Source: Chersky-267 sp963744115 (GTDB taxonomy: Bacteria > Chloroflexota > Limnocylindria > Limnocylindrales > CSP1-4). Taken from it: DNA of 64,000 nt. Positions 59,304 through 64,000 of the stretch are shown one piece after another. The position numbers and the translations under genes are program-made. Position 1 is the stretch's first letter, and each line of letters begins with the position of its first letter. Below the pieces are notes generated by a model. The model was given only the letters and a program-made list of their open reading frames with translations. It had not been told where the DNA came from and made no database searches. Where the stretch lies: positions 434,001-498,000 of the forward strand of contig CAVUSI010000002.1 in NCBI GenBank assembly GCA_963744115.1, read 5' to 3'.

Positions 59304-60056
59304 TCAGTCGAGCACGACGAAGTTGACGTTGGTCGACAGCCCGGGGGCCTTGTTGAGGTAGACGGTCACCTTCCCGGCGGATGCGACGGCCGCCCGGACG
59401 TAGACGCCCGTTCGCGCCGTCGCAAGGACCGCAAAGACCAGGCTCGCGGAGGTCACGCCAGTGACCGCCTTCGATGCCGACGTCTTGGTCTTGTAGACAG
59501 AGATCCTGCCGCTCATCGTGAAGTGGGCGGAGCCGTCGACCACCAGGGCCCGGGCCGGCGCGATGCCCTGGGCGTAGACGCCGGCGGCCCCGGCCGAGGC
59601 GCCGAGGACGCCGTAGTCGCCGGTCCCGACGACGCCGGTGCCCTGGATCGAATCGCCCCACACGCCCGCGGCGTTGAGCGCCGACGTGTCCGAATAGCCG
59701 TACACGCCGGTCTCGGCGGTCGTCAGCTCGGAGGTGGTCAGGTCCCAGGCGTTGGTCGCGTCCCCGACCGCGACCCACGCGCCGGTCCCGGCCCCGTTGG
59801 TCGGATCGGCGGTGATCCTGGCGCCGTACCCGGCGTCGGTGTTGGCGACGGCCAGGGTCGCGTCGGTGGCGAGCCCGGCGCTGATCGTCGTCCGGGCCGT
59901 CGCGGCATTCGACACGTTGAGCAGCGCCGGGACGTCGACGGCGCGGACACCCGGGGCGGTCGCCAGCGCCTGGACGCCGATCGCGGCCGCGCCTCCGAGC
60001 GCCGCGGTCAGGATCGCCCGGCGGGAGGTGACGCGGTCGGTCGAGTCGATGGCCAT
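59304..60056 (-). CDS. Tat-exported repeat protein
   Basis: This 250-residue protein has a twin-arginine-type leader (TSRRAILTAALGGAAAIGVQALA) and a Gly/Ala/Thr-rich mature part with loose repeats such as GVYGYSDTSALNAAGVWGDS, then GTGVVGTGDYGVLGASAGAAGVYAQG. These resemble the beta-helix or fibre-type repeats of phage-tail and surface proteins. The end LNKAPGLSTNVNFVVLD is typical of this uncharacterised secreted group. It lies beside the TatA homologue, fitting Tat export. Confidence 0.75.
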   Translation of the reverse strand: MAIDSTDRVTSRRAILTAALGGAAAIGVQALATAPGVRAVDVPALLNVSNAATARTTISAGLATDATLAVANTDAGYGARITADPTNGAGTGAWVAVGDATNAWDLTTSELTTAETGVYGYSDTSALNAAGVWGDSIQGTGVVGTGDYGVLGASAGAAGVYAQGIAPARALVVDGSAHFTMSGRISVYKTKTSASKAVTGVTSASLVFAVLATARTGVYVRAAVASAGKVTVYLNKAPGLSTNVNFVVLD

Positions 60057-60192
60057 GGGGGTCGGTCCTCCTGGTCCGCCGGGGGACCGTGTCGACGATC
60101 CTCGCCTGGGACGCGCGAAGGATAGTCGGCGGGCCCGGGGCGCTCTCGTCCGAGGAGGGCCGTTCGGTGCGGGCAGGCACCGAACGAAAGGG

Positions 60193-60384
60193 TCAGGCGG
60201 GGGGAGCCGGTGGGGTCTGGCCGCCGCTCGTCGTGTCGTGGTCCTTCTGGATGTCGGACACTTCCTTGCGGGCCTCCTTGACGCCTCGGCCGAGCATGTT
60301 CCCGATGAGCGGGATGGTCTTCGGGCCGCGCCAGATGACGACGACGATCAGGAGGATGACGAGGAGCACGAGCAAGTCGGGCAT
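60193..60384 (-). CDS. tatA: TatA/TatE-like translocase component
   Basis: This 63-residue protein has an N-terminal membrane helix (LLVLLVILLIVVVIW), the hinge RGPKTIPLIGNMLGRGVKEARKEV and a polar Pro/Gln-rich tail, matching TatA-type pore subunits. The usual FGPKKLPELG reads WRGPKTIPLIG. A TACCAT box 6 nt upstream gives its promoter. No TatC is in the window. Confidence 0.85.
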   Translation of the reverse strand: MPDLLVLLVILLIVVVIWRGPKTIPLIGNMLGRGVKEARKEVSDIQKDHDTTSGGQTPPAPPA

Positions 60385-60390
60385 GGCCCG

Positions 60391-60396
60391 ATGGTA
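60391..60396 (-). promoter_or_regulatory. -10 box of the tatA gene
   Basis: TACCAT (minus strand) stands 6 nt before the ATG at 60384. Confidence 0.5.
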
Positions 60397-60467
60397 CAGC
60401 CTCAGCCGGCGGGACGGACGGAGGGTCGCCGGGCGATCGGGTTGGTGTAGACGCGTTCCATGCCGGG

Positions 60468-60473
60468 TATCGT
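60468..60473 (+). promoter_or_regulatory. -10 box of the deacetylase gene
   Basis: TATCGT stands 7 nt before ATG 60481, favouring that start over the ATG at 60460, which lies upstream of the box. Confidence 0.5.
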
Positions 60474-60480
60474 GCCACGC

Positions 60481-62001
60481 ATGGTCGGCCCCGCTGCCTC
60501 AGACGGCCCGCTGCTCGTGTTCGGGCCCCGATCCGCGACGTACGACTTCGGGCCCCATCACCCGCTCACCCCACGTCGGTTCGGTCCCGGCATCGACCTG
60601 CTCCGGGCCGTCGGGGCCGAACCGGGTCTCGCCCCCGAGCCGGCGACCGACGACGAGCTGCTCGCCGTCCACACCGAGGCGTACCTGGCGGCGGTCCGCC
60701 GGTTCAGCGCGGACCCCGGCCTCCCGCCGGCATTCGGGATCGCGCCGCTGGGCGATGTCCCGCCGTTCCGTGGCATGCACGCCGCCGCGGCCGCGGTCGC
60801 CGGCGGCTCGCTCGCGGCCATGGCGGCGATCCTCCGGGGCGAGGTCGAGCACGCCTACCACCCGGGCGGCGGTCTCCATCACGCCATGCCGGCGCGCGCG
60901 TCCGGCTTCTGCGTCTACGACGACCCGGCCCTGGCCATCTCAGCGGCCCGTCGGGCCGGCCTCCGCGTCCTGTATGTCGACCTCGACGTTCACCACGGCG
61001 ACGGGGTCGAGGCGATCCACCGCGACGACCCGGGCGTCATGACCGTCTCCTTCCATGAATCGGGGCGCTACCTCTTCCCGGGGACCGGGTCCGCCGACGA
61101 GGCGGGTGACGGGATCGCGGCCGGGACCGTCGTCAACATGCCGTTCGAGCCGCTCAGCGGGGACGGTGCCTGGCTGGCGGCGGTCCGGGCCCTTGTCCCG
61201 ACCCTGGCCGGGGCATTCGGCCCCGACCTGATCGTCAGCCAGCACGGAGCGGACAGCCACGCCTGGGACCCCCTCGCGCACCTCCGGGTCACGACCACGG
61301 CGATGGGCGAGGCGGCGCGCCTGGTCGACGCCGTGGCCCACCGGTTCGCGGCCGGGCGCTGGCTGGCCACGGGCGGTGGCGGATACGAGGTCTATCGGGT
61401 GGTGCCGCGCGCCTGGGCGCTGACCTGGCTGGCGGGCGCTCACCGCGCGGTGCCCGACACCGTCCCCGAGCCGTGGCGCGAACGATGGGCGGGCGAGGCC
61501 GCTCGCTGGGACGTGGGATCGCTGCCGGACCGGTTCGAGGACCCGTCGAACGGCGGCTTCGGACGGGGACAGAGCCAGGCGGCCGCCGAAGCCGAGTCGC
61601 TCGCCACCCTCCAGCAGGTGCGCGACCTCGTCCTCCCGAGGCTGCTGACGGTTGCCGAGGACCGGGGCTGGTCCGAGACGACGACCGTCGGAACCGAGCC
61701 GGGCGGCGCCGCGGCCGACGACCGTTGGGATCCTGCCGGGCGCCCGATCGGCACGCCGGTCATCCGACGCCTCGATGCGACGTTGCTCGACGGCCTTCGG
61801 CTGGCGGCGCGGACGATCGCCCCGAGCGATCCCCACGACGCCATGGGCATCCTCGTCCGGGCGGTCCGCGCCGGCTCGCATCTCGTCGGTGCGGTCGACG
61901 GGGATCATCTGGTCGGCGTCGCTCTCACGGCCTCCACCCAGCCCGGCCTCGGGTCAGGCCCCGCCGGGCGTCCGCGCCGACCCGGCCGGAGGACGAGCTG
62001 A
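60481..62001 (+). CDS. AcuC-like histone deacetylase family protein
   Basis: The first ~400 residues are a class I/II-type Zn deacetylase. Visible are ATYDFGPHHPLTPRRFGPGI, GGGLHHAMPARASGFCVYDD, the zinc and charge-relay motif LYVDLDVHHGDGVEA, FHESGRYLFPGTG, QHGADSHAWDPLAHL and GGGGYEVYRVVPRAW. AcuC enzymes deacetylate acetyl-CoA synthetase or other proteins. After about residue 420 the same frame enters an acetyltransferase domain (HDAMGILVRAVRAGSHLVGA) and then breaks near 61970, so the frame stops early at 61999. Read with the fragments annotated next, the gene encodes a deacetylase-acetyltransferase fusion. Confidence 0.88.
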   Translation: MVGPAASDGPLLVFGPRSATYDFGPHHPLTPRRFGPGIDLLRAVGAEPGLAPEPATDDELLAVHTEAYLAAVRRFSADPGLPPAFGIAPLGDVPPFRGMHAAAAAVAGGSLAAMAAILRGEVEHAYHPGGGLHHAMPARASGFCVYDDPALAISAARRAGLRVLYVDLDVHHGDGVEAIHRDDPGVMTVSFHESGRYLFPGTGSADEAGDGIAAGTVVNMPFEPLSGDGAWLAAVRALVPTLAGAFGPDLIVSQHGADSHAWDPLAHLRVTTTAMGEAARLVDAVAHRFAAGRWLATGGGGYEVYRVVPRAWALTWLAGAHRAVPDTVPEPWRERWAGEAARWDVGSLPDRFEDPSNGGFGRGQSQAAAEAESLATLQQVRDLVLPRLLTVAEDRGWSETTTVGTEPGGAAADDRWDPAGRPIGTPVIRRLDATLLDGLRLAARTIAPSDPHDAMGILVRAVRAGSHLVGAVDGDHLVGVALTASTQPGLGSGPAGRPRRPGRRTS

Positions 62002-62260
62002 TCGCCCTCGGCGTCGCTCCCGGCCTGGCGGCGGCGAGGTCTCGCCGCGGCGCTGGTCGCGGCGTCGATCGAGGACGCCCGAGCCCGGAGCGTCGGCCTC
62101 CTCGCCAGGATCGGAACGGGGGAGCGCGACGTGATCGAACCGCTGCCGATCGTCGACCCGCCACGAGATCGCCGATCGCCTGCTGACGGGGGCAGGGTTC
62201 GAGCGGATCCCTGGACCGCCGGGCGACAGTCCCGCGCGGGTCGTGGCCTACCGGACGTAG
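61846..62260 (+). pseudogene. C-terminal GNAT domain of the deacetylase gene, frameshifted
   Basis: GNAT-like sequence is spread over four frames: MGILVRAVRAGSHLVGAVDG, then ELIALGVAPGL, then RRRGLAAALVAASIEDARAR with the acetyl-CoA loop and RSVGLLARIGTGERDVIEPL, then RHEIADRLLTGAGFERIPGP and VVAYRT at a TAG (62258). Shifts lie at about 61960-61985, 62030 and 62155. The full span from 60481 is 3n+1 nt. A strong terminator hairpin starts 3 nt past this stop, showing that the fused gene was meant to end here. Confidence 0.75.
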
Positions 62261-62262
62261 AA

Positions 62263-62290
62263 GAAGCGGCGAGCCCCAGCTCGCCGCTTC
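62263..62290. terminator. Terminator between convergent genes
   Basis: GAAGCGGCGAG-N6-CTCGCCGCTTC is a perfect 11-bp stem immediately after the deacetylase-GNAT stop. It also lies 26 nt past the end of the convergent small gene. Confidence 0.7.
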
Positions 62291-62315
62291 GTTCGGTCGG
62301 GATCGATCGTCGGCG

Positions 62316-62528
62316 TCAGCCGGCGAGGACCGCGGATGCGGTGGCGATGATCGCCGCCGCCGCGCTTCCGAGTGCCACCAGGAGGCGATTCCCGCCGCCC
62401 CACTTCGGATCCGGCGTCGAGTGGATCCGGGCCTCGTGGGCCTGCTTGGCGAGCCGGCTCCGGTCCGCCTCGCGCATCAGATCGGCCTGATGGTGACGAG
62501 TGAACTCCTGGCTGAAGTAGGTGTTCAT
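62316..62528 (-). CDS. Small membrane-tail protein
   Basis: This 70-residue protein begins MNTYFSQEFTRHHQADLMRE, has a basic middle (RLAKQAHEARIHSTPDPKW) and ends in a hydrophobic helix (LLVALGSAAAAIIATASAV). ATG at 62528 is chosen for its GAGGGG site 6 nt upstream. It is probably anchored with the N-terminus in the cytoplasm. I do not recognise the family. Confidence 0.65.
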   Translation of the reverse strand: MNTYFSQEFTRHHQADLMREADRSRLAKQAHEARIHSTPDPKWGGGNRLLVALGSAAAAIIATASAVLAG

Positions 62529-62869
62529 GTCATCCCCTCGGTTCGTTCGTGGGTGCTGCCGCATCCGTTGCCTGAATGCTCCACCCGGGAGGCCCGTCCG
62601 GACGACCGCCCGGCCGACCCGTCACCGGTCAACCCGAGCCACCGCTGGGAGTCGCACCAGGCCTACCCCGGCTGTCACCCGTGCGACACGGCCCGTGCTC
62701 TCGGTGACCTTCGAGAGGGTCAAGGTGCCGACCAATGGCACCCCCAAGGCGGGCCTCATGGCCCGTCATCACGCTTGCGGCCCGTCGCTATGGTGATGAC
62801 GGTTTCGGAGCGCCGGAGTCGCCAGGATGAACAGGGCGGCTCGAACGGGCGCCCAGGGAGGGTCAGGAA
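62529..62869. other. No gene recognised
   Basis: This gap lies between the small membrane-tail gene and the divergent DoxX gene and holds their upstream regions. Open frames here have non-coding composition. Confidence 0.5.
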
Positions 62870-63481
62870 ATGCAGATCACAGCACCTTGGCACCGCAGGG
62901 GCGTCGCGCTCCTGCGGATCGTCGTCGGCGTCATCTTCCTATGGGCCGGCCTGGATAAGCTCCTGGGGAGCGGGCCCGCCGGCTTTTCGGCAGCCGGGTA
63001 CCTCGGTCATGCGACCGGTGGCAGCCTTGGCTGGCCCTTCGTGGCAGCGCCGGCCGCGGACGCGGCGGTCGTCATCTACAACCCGACCCACGACCTGTGG
63101 GTCAGCCTGTCGAAGAACACCACGGCCCTGGCGATCATCAATCCGATGGTCGTGTACGGGGAGCTCGGGATCGGCATCTCACTGATCCTCGGCCTCCTGA
63201 CCCGCTTCGGCGCGATCATGGGCGCCCTGATGATGGCGCTGTTCTTCGTCGCCGGCTGGTCGTTCACCAACGGCATCGTCGAAGAGCACCTGACCTACAT
63301 GGTCGTGCTGTTGGCGATCGCCGGCCTCGGCGCGGGCAAGTACTACGGCCTCGACCAGTGGGCCGCGAGCACGGAGTTCGGCCAGAACCACGACTTCTTC
63401 CGCAAGTGGTTCCTGTCGGGTGACCCGTTGGAGCCGGCCGGCGCGGCCAATGCGGCCAGCGCGACCAGCGCTACTGCCTGA
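62870..63481 (+). CDS. DoxX family membrane protein
   Basis: This 203-residue protein has about four hydrophobic helices and the DoxX pattern ALLRIVVGVIFLWAGLDKLLG near the start, then YGELGIGISLILGLLTRFGA and LTYMVVLLAIAGLGAGKYYGL. Members work with thiosulfate or sulfide oxidation or as general membrane subunits; which applies is not visible. GGGAGGGTCAGG precedes the ATG. A strong hairpin follows the stop. Confidence 0.85.
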   Translation: MQITAPWHRRGVALLRIVVGVIFLWAGLDKLLGSGPAGFSAAGYLGHATGGSLGWPFVAAPAADAAVVIYNPTHDLWVSLSKNTTALAIINPMVVYGELGIGISLILGLLTRFGAIMGALMMALFFVAGWSFTNGIVEEHLTYMVVLLAIAGLGAGKYYGLDQWAASTEFGQNHDFFRKWFLSGDPLEPAGAANAASATSATA

Positions 63482-63503
63482 CGACCCTCCAGCCTTCGTT
63501 CGG

Positions 63504-63531
63504 AACGGCGGGCTCTCGACGGCCCGCCGTT
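63504..63531 (+). terminator. Terminator after the DoxX gene
   Basis: AACGGCGGGC-N8-GCCCGCCGTT is a perfect 10-bp stem followed by TCGATTCG, 22 nt past the DoxX stop. Confidence 0.7.
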
Positions 63532-63603
63532 TCGATTCGCGACGCTGTCGGCGGGATTCGCTCATCTGTTCGAAAGTGAGCAGCGAGGAACGTCCGGCGG
63601 GCC

Positions 63604-63609
63604 TATACT
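63604..63609 (+). promoter_or_regulatory. -10 box of the Lhr-like helicase gene
   Basis: TATACT, one base from consensus, stands 9 nt before GTG 63619. The transcript would begin within a few bases of the start codon. Confidence 0.55.
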
Positions 63610-63618
63610 CGGCGTCCC

Positions 63619-64000
63619 GTGGCCGCCCGACGCACGACCCTGACCCCGGCTCCCTCGTCCGGCGACATCGTGCCCGCGCAGGGACGTTCGGGGTCCGGCG
63701 GATCGAACCGGCAGGATCGGTCGGCCGACGCGCCAGATCCGCCGGCCTTGGCCGACCCGCCCGATCCGTCAGACCCGCTCGGCGGGTTCACCCCCGCCGT
63801 CGCCGACTGGTTCCGGAGCGCCTTCCCGGCCCCGACCCGGGCACAGGTCGATGGCTGGGCAGCGATCTCGGCCGGGCGCCATACGCTGATCCACGCCCCG
63901 ACCGGCAGCGGCAAGACCCTCGCGGCGTTCCTGTGGTGCATCGACCGGCTCGTCCGGGCGCCGTCTCCGCCGGCGACGCGGGAGCGACCTGGTCACGTCC
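63619..64000 (+). CDS. Lhr-like DEAD/DEAH helicase, N-terminal part
   Basis: The gene runs off the window, leaving 127 residues. A low-complexity N-terminus of about 55 residues precedes FTPAVADWFRSAFPAPTRAQ, the Q-like motif, and Walker A HAPTGSGKTLAAFLWCID. This opening is typical of large Lhr-type superfamily 2 helicases acting in DNA repair. GTG at 63619 is supported by the -10 box at 63604-63609. Confidence 0.82.
   Translation, partial: MAARRTTLTPAPSSGDIVPAQGRSGSGGSNRQDRSADAPDPPALADPPDPSDPLGGFTPAVADWFRSAFPAPTRAQVDGWAAISAGRHTLIHAPTGSGKTLAAFLWCIDRLVRAPSPPATRERPGHV

Noticed and set aside
60460..60480. ATG at 60460 as start of the deacetylase
   Set aside because: The TATCGT box lies between this ATG and ATG 60481, so a leaderless mRNA would not contain the earlier codon.
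1..64000. CRISPR array, prophage or insertion sequence
   Set aside because: No regularly spaced repeats, no integrase or phage structural genes, and no transposase-like coding sequence were found; the only dispersed repeat is the short palindrome.

Overview
The window is GC-rich (roughly 70 %) bacterial chromosome with short intergenic gaps, many 1-8 bp start/stop overlaps and frequent GTG starts. Ku/LigD end joining, a luciferase-like F420-type oxidoreductase, a two-cysteine formylglycine-generating enzyme, DUF5946, DUF2236, BioY and a GT4/GH130 cluster together suggest a soil or aquatic Chloroflexota lineage (Limnocylindria-like), with Actinomycetota as the alternative. No rRNA or conserved marker is present to settle this. 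The lineage call is inference.

Layout. 0-10.2 kb: SulP anion transporter overlapping a formylglycine-generating enzyme; a PDZ membrane protein paired with a separate membrane-anchored trypsin-like protease; a MarR regulator; an orphan Flp-type pilin; a histidine kinase/response regulator pair; a secreted beta-propeller. 10.5-19.4 kb: tRNA-His; a GT4 / alpha-alpha-barrel / GH130 trio; a CAP-domain secreted protein followed by an ABC exporter; BioY. 20-30.5 kb: a DUF2236 oxidase, an FGGY kinase, a degenerate GGDEF protein, then an end-joining block made of a PD-(D/E)XK-like nuclease, Ku, a phosphoesterase-ligase LigD and a separate LigD-type polymerase. 30.5-33.3 kb: a 914-residue nuclease-helicase protein with a possible modified-base reader at its end, the best defence candidate here. 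33.4-50.4 kb: three MFS-type exporters, an F420-type oxidoreductase, an ECF sigma factor with a beta-propeller partner, a MerR-MFS operon with a clear operator, a RelB/RelE-like toxin-antitoxin pair, a Ca2+/H+ antiporter, a DUF255 protein and a NUDIX-MBL fusion. 50.4-58.1 kb: a DeoR-controlled divergent catabolic locus (permease; BtpA/SgcQ, phosphoesterase, FGGY kinase, epimerase). 58.4-64 kb: Mug glycosylase, a Tat-exported repeat protein and a TatA homologue, an AcuC-like deacetylase fused to a broken acetyltransferase, DoxX, and the start of an Lhr-like helicase.

Three patterns cross the whole window. First, about 19 genes have a TANNNT -10 box only 6-9 nt before the start codon, implying leaderless mRNAs; this fixes several starts. 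Second, at least nine genes are broken by single-base frameshifts, mostly one extra base, which points to consensus indels in the assembly more than to real decay. Third, an 18-bp imperfect palindrome occurs six times, between genes and inside the ligD linkers, and looks like a REP-type repeat family.
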